DNA from: JACCYJ01 sp038198775
GTDB lineage: Bacteria; Actinomycetota; Actinomycetes; Propionibacteriales; Nocardioidaceae
DNA length: 64,000 bases
Direction: 5' to 3'
Assembly (NCBI GenBank): GCA_038198775.1
Contig: JBBPZV010000017.1
Coordinates: forward strand, 171,580 to 235,579
In this document: piece by piece, positions 1-7,493 of the stretch
Numbering within the stretch: the first letter of the stretch is position 1
Layout: the number at the start of each line of letters is the position of its first letter
Program-made: the position numbers and the translations under genes
The notes under the pieces: model-generated
The model's input: only the letters and a program-made list of their open reading frames with translations
What the model was told of the DNA's origin: nothing
Database searches by the model: none

Positions 1-765
1 GACACCCAAAACGCCGGCCAGCAGATGACGCTCGAGGATGGGACGCCGCTGTCACCGGCGCTCGGGATCGGTGCCTTCATCGAGAAGACACTGGTCGCGG
101 CCGGGCAGTGCACGAGGGTCGACCCAAAGGCCTCACCGGCCGCGGCCGGCCTGCTGGGTTGTGGGGTGATGGCCGGCCTCGGGGCGGCGCTCAACACCGG
201 CGACGTCGGGCGCGGCGACACGGTCGCCGTGATCGGCTGCGGCGGAGTGGGCAACGCCGCGGTCGCCGGCGCCCGGCTCGCCGGGGCCCGGTCGATCATC
301 GCCGTCGACGTCGACGCGAGGAAGCTCGAGTGGGCGCGGGGGCTGGGTGCGACGCACACCGTGAACGCCCGCGAGATTCCCGACGTCGTCGCTGCGGTCC
401 AGCAGCTGACCGGCGGCTTCGGCGCCGACGTCGTCATCGACGCGGTGGGGCGTCCGGAGACCTGGGAACAGGCGTTCTACGCCAGGGACCTGGCTGGCAC
501 GGTAGTCCTGGTCGGCGTGCCCACGCCCGACATGCGGATCGACATGCCGCTGCTGGACCTCTTCGGCCGGGGCGGAGCCCTGAGGTCCAGCTGGTACGGC
601 GACGCTCTGCCGAGCCGGGACTTCCCGATGCTGATCGACCTGTATCAGCAGGGCCGGCTGGACCTCGACGCCTTCGTCTCGGAGACGATCGGGCTGGACG
701 ACGTCGAGGCGGCCTTCGACAAGATGCACCGCGGCGAGGTGCTGCGCTCGGTGGTGGTCATGTGA
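1..765 (+). CDS. mscR: S-(hydroxymethyl)mycothiol dehydrogenase, 3' part
   Basis: Zinc-dependent medium-chain alcohol dehydrogenase that oxidises the formaldehyde-mycothiol adduct in formaldehyde detoxification. The window opens inside the gene: the frame is open from base 1, so the N-terminal zinc-ligand region is missing and 254 residues remain. Visible are the NAD-binding glycine motif VIGCGGVGNAA, the stretch LLGCGVMAGLGAALNTGDV and the C-terminal PSRDFPMLIDLYQQGRL, all close to what I know of MscR proteins. The stop overlaps the GTG of the next gene by 4 bp, and that metallo-hydrolase is the usual partner of mscR in actinobacteria. Use of mycothiol supports an actinobacterial host. Confidence 0.93.
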   Translation, partial: DTQNAGQQMTLEDGTPLSPALGIGAFIEKTLVAAGQCTRVDPKASPAAAGLLGCGVMAGLGAALNTGDVGRGDTVAVIGCGGVGNAAVAGARLAGARSIIAVDVDARKLEWARGLGATHTVNAREIPDVVAAVQQLTGGFGADVVIDAVGRPETWEQAFYARDLAGTVVLVGVPTPDMRIDMPLLDLFGRGGALRSSWYGDALPSRDFPMLIDLYQQGRLDLDAFVSETIGLDDVEAAFDKMHRGEVLRSVVVM

Positions 766-1388
766 GCACCCGGATCGAGCGGCTGGTCACCTCCGGCACC
801 TTCAACCTCGACGGCGGGTCGTGGGACGTGGACAACAACGTCTGGCTCGTCGGCGACGACGACGAGGTCGTCGTGATCGACGCCTCGCACGACGCGTTGG
901 CCATCGAGACGGCAACGGGCTCCCGCCGGCTGGCGGGGATCGTCTGCACGCACGGACACGACGACCACATCAACGCCGTCGCCGCGCTGCGGGAAGCGAC
1001 CGGTGCCCCGGTGTGGCTGCACCCCGACGACGCCATGCTCTGGGAAGTGCTCTACGACTTCGCGTGGGACGAGAACCTCGACGACGGGGCGCAGATCGCG
1101 GTCGCCGGCGAAGTGCTCACCGCCCTGCACACGCCGGGGCACTCGCCGGGTAGCACCAGCCTGCACCTGGCGAGCCTGGGCACGGTCTTCACCGGGGACA
1201 CGCTGTTCGCTGGCGGACCGGGGGCGACGGGACGGTCGTACTCCGACTTCGCGACCATCGTCGAGTCGATCCGGGAGACGCTGCTACCGCTGCCGCCCGA
1301 GACGGTCGTCCACACCGGCCACGGTGACAGCACCACGATCGGAGCGGAAGAGCCCCACCTCGGGGACTGGATCGCCCGCGGGTCCTGA
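762..1388 (+). CDS. MBL-fold metallo-hydrolase, mscR partner
   Basis: A 208-residue metallo-beta-lactamase-fold hydrolase. The metal-binding motif THGHDDH is present (His64, His66, Asp68, His69), with a second ligand region LHTPGHSPGS, the Asp of FTGDTLF and a last His in HTGHGD. The GTG start at 762 overlaps the mscR stop (GTGA), so the two are translationally coupled. In other actinobacteria a gene of this type sits beside mscR and is thought to hydrolyse the S-formylmycothiol product. That substrate is inferred from context and not readable from the sequence. Confidence 0.88.
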   Translation: MSTRIERLVTSGTFNLDGGSWDVDNNVWLVGDDDEVVVIDASHDALAIETATGSRRLAGIVCTHGHDDHINAVAALREATGAPVWLHPDDAMLWEVLYDFAWDENLDDGAQIAVAGEVLTALHTPGHSPGSTSLHLASLGTVFTGDTLFAGGPGATGRSYSDFATIVESIRETLLPLPPETVVHTGHGDSTTIGAEEPHLGDWIARGS

Positions 1389-1426
1389 CCGAACGCCGGG
1401 TGGGAACCGGTCGGGAGGTGAGGCGG

Positions 1427-1432
1427 TAGCGT
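1427..1432 (+). promoter_or_regulatory. -10 box (TAGCGT), possible leaderless promoter of glyA
   Basis: TAGCGT lies 8 nt before the ATG of glyA, close enough that transcription could start at or next to the start codon. A purine-rich GGAGGTGAGG at about 1414-1423 lies too far upstream (about 17 nt) to be a good ribosome-binding site. No convincing -35 was seen. Confidence 0.35.
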
Positions 1433-1440
1433 GCGTACAC

Positions 1441-2727
1441 ATGGGAGACGAGATTCTCGACCGAAGCCTCGCCGACTTCGACCCCGAGGTGGCGGCCGCC
1501 ATCGACGCCGAGCTGGACCGGCAGCGCAGCACGCTGGAGATGATCGCGTCGGAGAACTTCGCACCGCTCGCGGTCCTGCAGGCCCAAGGCGGGGTGATGA
1601 CCAACAAGTACGCCGAGGGATACCCCGGCCGGCGCTACTACGGTGGCTGCGAGCACGTCGACGAGACCGAGCGCCTCGCCCTCGAGCGGGTAAAGTCGCT
1701 GTTTCACGCGCGGCACGCCAACGTGCAGCCGCACTCGGGGGCCTCCGCCAACGCCGCCGCGATGATGGCGCTGCTCAGTCCCGGCGACACCGTGCTCGGG
1801 CTCGACCTGGCGCACGGCGGCCACCTGACCCACGGCATGCGCATCAACTTCTCCGGCAAGCTGTACCACGTCGTCGCCTACCACGTGGACCCGCAGACGT
1901 ACCTGGTCGACATGGACGAGGTGCGCAGCCTGGCCAAGGAACACGCGCCGAAGCTCATCATCGCGGGCTGGTCGGCGTACCCTCGCCAGCTCGACTTCCC
2001 CGCCTTCCGGCAGATCGCCGACGAGGCCGGCGCGGCTCTCATGGTCGACATGGCACACTTCGCCGGCCTGGTCGCCACCGGGCTGCACCCGAACCCGGTC
2101 CCACACGCCGACGTCGTGACCTCCACCACGCACAAGACGCTCGGCGGTCCACGGGGCGGGTTCCTGCTCACCGACCGTGACGATGTCGCCAAGCTGCTGA
2201 ACTCGGCGGTGTTCCCCGGTCAGCAGGGCGGGCCACTCCAGCACGTCATCGCCGCCAAGGCGGTCGCGTTCAAGGCGGCCGCCACGCCTCAGTTCGCCGA
2301 CCGGCAACGCCGCACGGTCGAGGGCGCCCGCATCCTCGCCGAGCGTCTCGGTGCCGACGACATGCGCTCGGCGGGCGTCGACGTGCTCACCGGGGGCACC
2401 GACGTCCACCTGGTCCTCGTCGACCTCCGGGAGTCGAAGCTGACCGGCCAGGACGCCGAGGACCGGCTGCACGACATCGGAGTGACGGTCAACCGCAACG
2501 CGGTGCCGTTCGACCCCAGACCGCCGATGGTGACCTCGGGGCTGCGCATCGGCACACCAGCACTGGCGACCCGCGGCTTCGGCCCGGAGGAGTTCGCCGA
2601 GGTGGCGGACATCGTGGCAGCCGCGCTCCGACTCCAGCTGGATGGTTCAGACAGCTTGCGGGCGCGGGTGGCCCGGCTCACCGAGAAGTTCCCGCTCTAC
2701 GCCGGCCTCCCCCCGCTCAGCGGCTGA
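1441..2727 (+). CDS. glyA: serine hydroxymethyltransferase
   Basis: PLP enzyme interconverting serine and glycine with transfer of a one-carbon unit to tetrahydrofolate; cytosolic. The protein has 428 residues, normal for the family. It begins with an SHMT-typical N-terminus, contains LEMIASENF and YAEGYPGRRYYGG, and has the PLP-lysine motif TSTTHKTLGGPRGG with Lys232. Glycine and one-carbon metabolism fits beside the formaldehyde-oxidising mscR. The ATG at 1441 is the only plausible start in frame. A structured repeat begins 9 bp after the stop codon. Confidence 0.97.
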   Translation: MGDEILDRSLADFDPEVAAAIDAELDRQRSTLEMIASENFAPLAVLQAQGGVMTNKYAEGYPGRRYYGGCEHVDETERLALERVKSLFHARHANVQPHSGASANAAAMMALLSPGDTVLGLDLAHGGHLTHGMRINFSGKLYHVVAYHVDPQTYLVDMDEVRSLAKEHAPKLIIAGWSAYPRQLDFPAFRQIADEAGAALMVDMAHFAGLVATGLHPNPVPHADVVTSTTHKTLGGPRGGFLLTDRDDVAKLLNSAVFPGQQGGPLQHVIAAKAVAFKAAATPQFADRQRRTVEGARILAERLGADDMRSAGVDVLTGGTDVHLVLVDLRESKLTGQDAEDRLHDIGVTVNRNAVPFDPRPPMVTSGLRIGTPALATRGFGPEEFAEVADIVAAALRLQLDGSDSLRARVARLTEKFPLYAGLPPLSG

Positions 2728-2736
2728 GCGCCGCCG

Positions 2737-2795
2737 CTATCCCAGGTTCACCTGGGATAGCAACACTCCCAATGGGTTCTGCGCCCATGGAAGTG
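2737..2795 (+). repeat. 59-bp two-hairpin dispersed repeat, copy 1
   Basis: Starts 9 bp downstream of the glyA stop. Hairpin I is a perfect inverted repeat: CTATCCCAGGT, two bases, then ACCTGGGATAG (2737-2760). Hairpin II can form from CACT...AGTG with an inner TGGG/CCCA stem (about 2764-2795). A second copy lies at 18049-18107 on the minus strand; by hand alignment 47 of 59 bases match without gaps. A further partial echo of the 3' half (CCATTGGAAGT) follows at about 2804-2814. It may be a transcript 3'-end element, a terminator or a mobile structured repeat. There is no T-run after hairpin I. Confidence 0.75.
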
Positions 2796-2820
2796 GTGTT
2801 CAGCCATTGGAAGTACGAGC

Positions 2821-3657
2821 GTGAACCCCGGCGAGCCGTCGCGGCACAATGTGGGCGTGGGAGTGAGCGGGGCGGACCGACGACCGGCGCTGCGGACGCT
2901 GACCCGGCCCGGCATGCTCGGCCTGCACCTGCTGGCGCTCGTTGCGGTGACCGCGATGACCTGGGCCGGCGTGTGGCAGCTCGACGTCTACCGCTCTCAG
3001 CAGCACCAGGAGTCGCAAGCCCGCGCTGCAGCGCCACCCACCCCACTGGGTCGAGTCCTCGGACCCGACGACGCGTTCTCGGCCAGTGCCGTCTCAGCGC
3101 CAGTGGTCGTGCAGGGGACGTACGCCGCCCGGTCCGACCAGTTCCTGGTCGCCGGACGGACTCAAGCCGGACGGGACGGCTACTGGGTGGTGAGCCCGCT
3201 GCTTGTGAAAGGCGTGACGGTGGCTGGTGGCGGGGCGTCGGCGCTGCTGGTGGTTCGGGGGTGGCAGCCCACGGCGGTGACACCCCCGGTTCCCCGCGGG
3301 CCGGTCACGGTGACCGGGGCGCTGGAGCCAGGCGAGCAGCGGAGCACGCCGATGTCCGCCGGCCGAGTCGTCGGCTCGATCCGCATCCCCGAACTGGTGC
3401 AGGAAGTCCCCTTCGACCTGTACAGCGGCTACGTGTTGCGGACGCGGCAGGCTCCAGTCACCGAGGACGGCCTGTTACCGGTGCCCCCACCGACCTCGAC
3501 GGCGTCCTGGACCACGGGACTGCGCAACCTCTCGTACGCCGGGCAATGGTGGCTGTTCGCGGCGTTCGGCGCGTTCTTGTGGTGGCGGACCTGCAGCGAG
3601 GAGATGGCGCGTGCTCGCGCTCACCCCGCCACCGGGTCTGGCGCGCAGGTAGCCTGA
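2821..3657 (+). CDS. SURF1-family protein
   Basis: A 278-residue protein of the SURF1/Shy1 family, which assists assembly of haem-copper cytochrome c oxidase in the membrane. It has one transmembrane helix near the N-terminus (around LLALVAVTAMTWAGVWQL, the GVWQLD being a family signature). A large extracytoplasmic region follows (VVVQGTYAARSDQFLVAGR, GYWVVSPL, LLVVRGW), then a second helix near the C-terminus (YAGQWWLFAAFGAFLWW). GTG 2821 is the longest start. An alternative GTG at 2857 has CACAAT six bases upstream and could be a leaderless start. No oxidase genes are in the window. Confidence 0.85.
   Translation: MNPGEPSRHNVGVGVSGADRRPALRTLTRPGMLGLHLLALVAVTAMTWAGVWQLDVYRSQQHQESQARAAAPPTPLGRVLGPDDAFSASAVSAPVVVQGTYAARSDQFLVAGRTQAGRDGYWVVSPLLVKGVTVAGGGASALLVVRGWQPTAVTPPVPRGPVTVTGALEPGEQRSTPMSAGRVVGSIRIPELVQEVPFDLYSGYVLRTRQAPVTEDGLLPVPPPTSTASWTTGLRNLSYAGQWWLFAAFGAFLWWRTCSEEMARARAHPATGSGAQVA
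3650..3655 (+). promoter_or_regulatory. -10 box TAGCCT, leaderless promoter
   Basis: TAGCCT followed by exactly six bases and then the GTG start of the DUF3817 gene. This TANNNT-N6-RTG arrangement recurs at many starts in the window and marks a probable leaderless transcript. It overlaps the last codons of the SURF1-like gene. Confidence 0.5.
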
Positions 3658-3661
3658 CCAG

Positions 3662-4039
3662 GTGTCCGGCTACCTGCTGCGCTATCGCGTCGCGACGTAC
3701 GTCGTCGGCACCCTGCTCATCGTGCTCGTCTGCGTCGGCGTCCCGCTGAAGTACCTGTCCGCGCAGGGGAGCAGTGCCCAGGATGTCGGCGAGTGGATCA
3801 CGACCTACCTGGGCATCGCCCACGGCTGGCTGTACATGGCCTTTCTCGTCATCGCCACGATGCTGGCGCGGGCCGCCCGGTGGTCCCTCGGGTTCACCGC
3901 GGTCACGCTGCTGATGGGCACGGTGCCGTTCCTCAGCTTCTATGCCGAGCGCCGAGCCACGGCCCGGACCCGCGCAGTCATCGCCAGTGACCCCGATCGA
4001 GGTCCGGCCCGAGATCCCGCTACGCGGTCCAGCCTCTGA
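3662..4039 (+). CDS. DUF3817 membrane protein
   Basis: A 125-residue membrane protein with three predicted hydrophobic helices (VVGTLLIVLVCVGVPLKY; IAHGWLYMAFLVIATML; LGFTAVTLLMGTVPFLSF), matching the DUF3817 family, whose biochemical role is unknown. The motif GIAHGWLYMAFL is family-typical. It starts at GTG 3662, four bases after the SURF1-like stop, with a -10 box placed for leaderless transcription. The soluble C-terminal tail after SFYAERR is rich in Arg and Pro. Confidence 0.85.
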   Translation: MSGYLLRYRVATYVVGTLLIVLVCVGVPLKYLSAQGSSAQDVGEWITTYLGIAHGWLYMAFLVIATMLARAARWSLGFTAVTLLMGTVPFLSFYAERRATARTRAVIASDPDRGPARDPATRSSL

Positions 4040-4060
4040 GGGAGAGCCCGGCCCGCGGGC

Positions 4061-4705
4061 TCAGCGGCCGCCCCCGCTGTCCTCATGGAACTCGTCGGCG
4101 AGGTCGCCGTCCAGCTCGGCCTCGCCGACGGCGAAGGTGGCTCCGGCGGCCGCCGCATCGCCGCCTTGCAGCGGGTCGGCAGCGTCGCGGGCATCAGGCA
4201 CGGCGGTTGGGCGGGCCGGCGCAGTCTCGGTGGCGGAGCCGGCGTACGTCGTACCGGACGGGCTCGTGTCGCCGCCCGAGGACGCCCACGGCTCGGAGGA
4301 CCCCGAACCGAACTTCCTGGCCGCGTAGGCAACCAGGCCGCCGATGCCCACGAGCATGAGCAGGTTGCGCAGCCGATGGGACTTCTGCGGTTCCTCGACG
4401 ACCTCCGGGCGGCGCAGCACCGCGGCCATCGCCGGTGCGGCGGCGGCGCGCATGCGGGCGGCGTCGTCGCGCACGCGCGGGGCCAAGTCGTCGCGCATCC
4501 TCGGCGCAATGTCCTCCCGGACCCTGGTGCTGGCCTGCTCGTAGGCGGCGGCAGCCGCATCGCGGGCCGTCTCCACTCGGGGAGCCAGCGCCACCGCGGC
4601 CTTGCCGGACAGGTCCACCGCCCGGTCCGCCAGGGTCTCGGTGAGGTCGTAGACCCGCTCCTTGACCAGTTCGGCCTTCGACTTCTTGCGACGCAGAAAC
4701 AACAT
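4061..4705 (-). CDS. conserved single-pass membrane protein, helical N-terminus
   Basis: A 214-residue protein of unknown function. The N-terminal half is charged and helical, with repeated VRED/RMRDDLAPRVRDD patterns suggesting an amphipathic or coiled region. One transmembrane helix follows at LRNLLMLVGIGGLVAYAARKFG, then an acidic, Gly/Ser/Ala-rich tail. ATG 4705 was chosen because AAGGA lies 8 nt upstream; longer in-frame starts run through non-coding-looking sequence. It stands divergent to the cyclophilin gene. Proteins of this shape occur near the dnaA region in actinobacteria. Confidence 0.75.
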   Translation of the reverse strand: MLFLRRKKSKAELVKERVYDLTETLADRAVDLSGKAAVALAPRVETARDAAAAAYEQASTRVREDIAPRMRDDLAPRVRDDAARMRAAAAPAMAAVLRRPEVVEEPQKSHRLRNLLMLVGIGGLVAYAARKFGSGSSEPWASSGGDTSPSGTTYAGSATETAPARPTAVPDARDAADPLQGGDAAAAGATFAVGEAELDGDLADEFHEDSGGGR

Positions 4706-4871
4706 GCTGGTCCTTCCCGGCTGGTTGTCACACTCACCGTACCCACTCGGGCCGGCGCGAGACATCGGGGTGGCGGACCAACCCGGTGCGCTCGTCTTCG
4801 GGGCTGGGACCGCATGGCAGGATCGGGGTGCAGCCGCCAGAGCCGTACCCGCCGTATCGAGAGGATCCGGA

Positions 4872-5417
4872 GTGACCGAAGCGATGTTCGCGACGTTGCG
4901 AACGAGCCACGGAGATATCGTCGCCGAGCTGTTCGCCGACCATGCACCCACGACGGTACGCAACTTCGTCGGCCTGGCGGAGGGGACCCAGGAGTGGCGC
5001 GACCCCAGGAGCGGCGCACCCACCAAGCAGCGGCTGTACGACGGCACCACCTTCCACCGGGTGATCGAGAACTTCATGATCCAGGGGGGAGACCCCCTGG
5101 GGACCGGGACCGGGGGACCGGGCTACACCTTCGACGACGAGATCCACCCCGACCTGCGGTTCGACCGGCCCTACCTGTTGGCGATGGCGAACGCCGGCAG
5201 CCGGGGAGGCAGAGGCACCAACGGGTCGCAGTTCTTCATCACCGTCGGCGAACCCACGTGGCTGCAGGGAAAGCACACGATCTTCGGTGAGGTGGCCGAC
5301 GAGGACTCTCGGCGGGTGGTCGACCAGATCGCCGCCACGGCGACGGGCCCGCAGGACCGGCCCCGTGACCCCGTGGTCATCGAGACGGTGGTGGTCGAGC
5401 GGCGTTCGGAGACATGA
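4872..5417 (+). CDS. cyclophilin-type peptidyl-prolyl cis-trans isomerase
   Basis: A 181-residue cytosolic cyclophilin that catalyses proline cis-trans isomerisation in folding proteins. Core motifs are visible: TTFHRVIENFMIQGGDP (active-site Arg, Phe and Gln), MANAGSRGGRGTNGSQFFI and the near C-terminal KHTIFGEV. There is no signal peptide. GTG 4872 is preferred because GAGAGGA lies 6-7 nt upstream; ATG 4884 is the alternative. The stop overlaps the rhomboid start as ATGA. Position upstream of rhomboid and crgA matches the ppiA neighbourhood in other actinobacteria. Confidence 0.93.
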   Translation: MTEAMFATLRTSHGDIVAELFADHAPTTVRNFVGLAEGTQEWRDPRSGAPTKQRLYDGTTFHRVIENFMIQGGDPLGTGTGGPGYTFDDEIHPDLRFDRPYLLAMANAGSRGGRGTNGSQFFITVGEPTWLQGKHTIFGEVADEDSRRVVDQIAATATGPQDRPRDPVVIETVVVERRSET

Positions 5418-6310
5418 CCGAACCCCCCCGTCCGCCCGCCGAGCCGGAGCCCGGCTCCGAGGTGTCGGCGCCGCACTGCTACCGCCACGCCGACCGGGAG
5501 ACCTGGATCTCGTGCCAGCGCTGCGGTCGGCCCATCTGCCCCGACTGCATGCGGCAGGCCTCGGTGGGCTTCCAGTGCCCGGACTGCGTGGCCGCCGGTG
5601 CCCGCAGCGTGCGGCCGGCGAGGACGTACGCCGGTGGGTTGTTGCCCGAGCGCCCCGGGCTGGTGTCGATGGCGCTGATCGCTATCAACGTCGCGATGTT
5701 CGTGCTCGTGCTCGCCACCGGCGGCGCCGCGAGCACGATCTATCTCGACTCGGGGTTGATCGCCGGGCCGTTCCCCCCACGTGCCGGCATCGAGGGGGTG
5801 GCCGACGGGGCGTACTGGCGGTTGCTCACCGTGGCCTTTCTCCACCTCCAGTTCTTCCACATCTTGTTCAACATGTACGCGCTCGCGATCTTCGGGCCCG
5901 TGCTCGAGCAGCTGCTGGGGCGGTTGCGGTTCCTGGCGCTCTACCTCGTCGGCGCGCTGGCCTCGTCGGTCGCGGTCTACTGGCTCGCCGGTCCCCGGAC
6001 GTTCACCGTCGGCGCTTCCGGAGCAATCTTCGCGCTGTTCGGTGCGGCGATCGTGCTGTTGCTTCGGCGCGGGCAGGACATCACCAACCTGCTCTTGCTG
6101 CTGGGTCTAAACCTGGTCATCACGTTCGCCGTGCCCGGCATCAGCTGGCAGGGGCACCTCGGCGGGTTGGCCTGCGGGCTGCTGTTCGGAGTCGTCTTCG
6201 GATACGCCCCCCGGCGCTCGCGCGACGTGATCCAGGCGGGCGCCTTCGCGGTCGTACTGGTGGGCCTGGTGATCGCCACGCTCGCCCGCACCGCCGCGCT
6301 GACCAGCTGA
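5414..6310 (+). CDS. rhomboid-family intramembrane serine protease
   Basis: A 298-residue polytopic membrane protease. Residues about 20-60 form a B-box-like zinc finger with paired cysteines (CQRCGRPICPDC, CPDC). The rhomboid core follows: HLQFFHILFNMYAL on the second helix, the nucleophile in GASGAIF (Ser202) and the catalytic His in GHLGG (His248), so both dyad residues are present. The start overlaps the cyclophilin stop by 4 bp. Natural substrates are unknown. The location next to crgA is conserved in actinobacteria. Confidence 0.92.
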   Translation: MTEPPRPPAEPEPGSEVSAPHCYRHADRETWISCQRCGRPICPDCMRQASVGFQCPDCVAAGARSVRPARTYAGGLLPERPGLVSMALIAINVAMFVLVLATGGAASTIYLDSGLIAGPFPPRAGIEGVADGAYWRLLTVAFLHLQFFHILFNMYALAIFGPVLEQLLGRLRFLALYLVGALASSVAVYWLAGPRTFTVGASGAIFALFGAAIVLLLRRGQDITNLLLLLGLNLVITFAVPGISWQGHLGGLACGLLFGVVFGYAPRRSRDVIQAGAFAVVLVGLVIATLARTAALTS

Positions 6311-6314
6311 GCGC

Positions 6315-6346
6315 TTGTCCACACTGTGGACGGCCGCTGTGGGTAA
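6315..6346. promoter_or_regulatory. cluster of DnaA-box-like 9-mers between convergent genes
   Basis: TTGTCCACA (6315-6323, plus) equals the actinobacterial DnaA-box consensus. The minus strand carries CCGTCCACA (6325-6333) and TTACCCACA (6338-6346), each one or two bases off. The first two form the palindrome GTCCACA-C-TGTGGAC (6317-6331). The cluster lies in the 71-bp gap between the rhomboid and crgA stops, so the palindrome could equally act as a bidirectional terminator. Confidence 0.4.
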
Positions 6347-6381
6347 TCACAGGTCTGTCATTCCAACCCGACGCCGGCGGG

Positions 6382-6636
6382 CTACTCCCAGCGGGTGGCG
6401 AAGACGAATCCGAACGCGATCAGCCCCATGCCGATGAGGATGTTCCAGTTGCCCAGGTCCTTCATCACCGGGACCCGGTTGCCGGCCACGTAGTAGACCG
6501 AGACCCACACCAGCCCGAGCAGCCAGCAGGCCAGCATCAGTGGTGCCGCCCAGCGGTTTCCGACCCGGGCGCGCGCGCGCGTACTCCCCGTCGGCGGGGT
6601 GTAGCCCTGCTTCTTGCGCGGCCGCGATTCAGGCAC
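6382..6636 (-). CDS. crgA: cell division protein CrgA
   Basis: An 84-residue inner-membrane protein with two helices (APLMLACWLLGLVWVSVYYV and WNILIGMGLIAFGFVFATRW) and a basic N-terminus starting MPESRPRKK, which is the CrgA layout. In actinobacteria CrgA interacts with FtsZ, FtsI and other divisome parts and tunes septation and polar growth. It ends convergent with the rhomboid gene and its start is divergent from the DUF881 gene. Its place beside the pknB-pbpA-rodA cluster is conserved. Confidence 0.95.
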   Translation of the reverse strand: MPESRPRKKQGYTPPTGSTRARARVGNRWAAPLMLACWLLGLVWVSVYYVAGNRVPVMKDLGNWNILIGMGLIAFGFVFATRWE

Positions 6637-6743
6637 CGGCGCTCCTTCGGGACGGATTGTTCCTTGTCGCCATCGTGACGTCGGCTAGCGTAGTCAACCA
6701 CGCGCCGGCAACGACGCAGGCGCAGTTTCGGAGCGGAGCGGCC

Positions 6744-7484
6744 ATGGGGGTGCGGCCACGGCGACGCCCGCTGGGTTGGCGGGTCGGGGTGCCGATCGCG
6801 TGCGGGCTCGCCGGCCTGCTGTTCGCGACCAGCGCGATCAGCGCCGACGGGTACGACCTGCGCAGCAACATCACCGACCTGCCGACGCTGGTCCGCGACC
6901 GAGCCGCTTCGGTCGCGGATCTGCGTGACCAGCAGCTCCAACTGCGCCAGCAGATCAACGCGCTCACCGGTTCGGTGTCGAACGAGGCGATGACGTCGGC
7001 TCGTCGCAAGGTTGCTGCCCTGACGCCGGTCGCCGGACTCACCGCCGTCAAGGGCCCCGGGCTTCGGGTGGTCCTCGACGACGCACCCCAAGACCAGGCC
7101 ACGCCGGAGGGTTTCGACCCGAACCTGCTGCTCGTACACCAGCAGGACATCCAAGGGTTCGTCAACGCGCTGTGGGCCGGTGGCGCCACCGCGATCAGCA
7201 TCCAGGGGCAGCGGCTCGTCTCCACCACCGGCGTCAAGTGCGTCGGCAATACCGTCGTCTTGCAGGGTGTCCCGTACTCGCCACCGTACGTCATCGAGGC
7301 CGTGGGTGACATCGCGACGCTGCGGTCAGCGCTGGAGCAGTCCCAGGCGGTACGCCGCTACCGCGAGTACGTCGACCGGTTCTCCCTCGGGCTCACCGTG
7401 ACGGCCGTTCCGGGGCTGGCAGTTGCGGCCTACGACGGTGTGCCGCAGCTGCAGCACGCCCAGCCGATGGCTTCGGCGAGGTGA
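6744..7484 (+). CDS. DUF881 family exported protein
   Basis: A 246-residue protein with an N-terminal membrane anchor or signal (VGVPIACGLAGLLFATSAISA). A heptad-like helical stretch (DLRDQQLQLRQQINALTGSV) comes next, and then the DUF881 domain with GPGLRVVLDDAP, LLLVHQQDIQGFVNALWAGGATAISIQGQR and VLQGVPYSPPYVIEAVGD. Family function is unknown; members cluster with division and wall genes in actinobacteria and firmicutes. ATG 6744 was chosen because GGAGCGGAG lies just upstream. It ends 9 bp before the convergent pknB stop. Confidence 0.9.
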   Translation: MGVRPRRRPLGWRVGVPIACGLAGLLFATSAISADGYDLRSNITDLPTLVRDRAASVADLRDQQLQLRQQINALTGSVSNEAMTSARRKVAALTPVAGLTAVKGPGLRVVLDDAPQDQATPEGFDPNLLLVHQQDIQGFVNALWAGGATAISIQGQRLVSTTGVKCVGNTVVLQGVPYSPPYVIEAVGDIATLRSALEQSQAVRRYREYVDRFSLGLTVTAVPGLAVAAYDGVPQLQHAQPMASAR

Positions 7485-7493
7485 CGGCCGCGG

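Noticed and set aside
6315..6346. Second replication origin
   Set aside because: Only three DnaA-like 9-mers in a 71-bp gap and no AT-rich unwinding region; dnaA and dnaN are not in the window.
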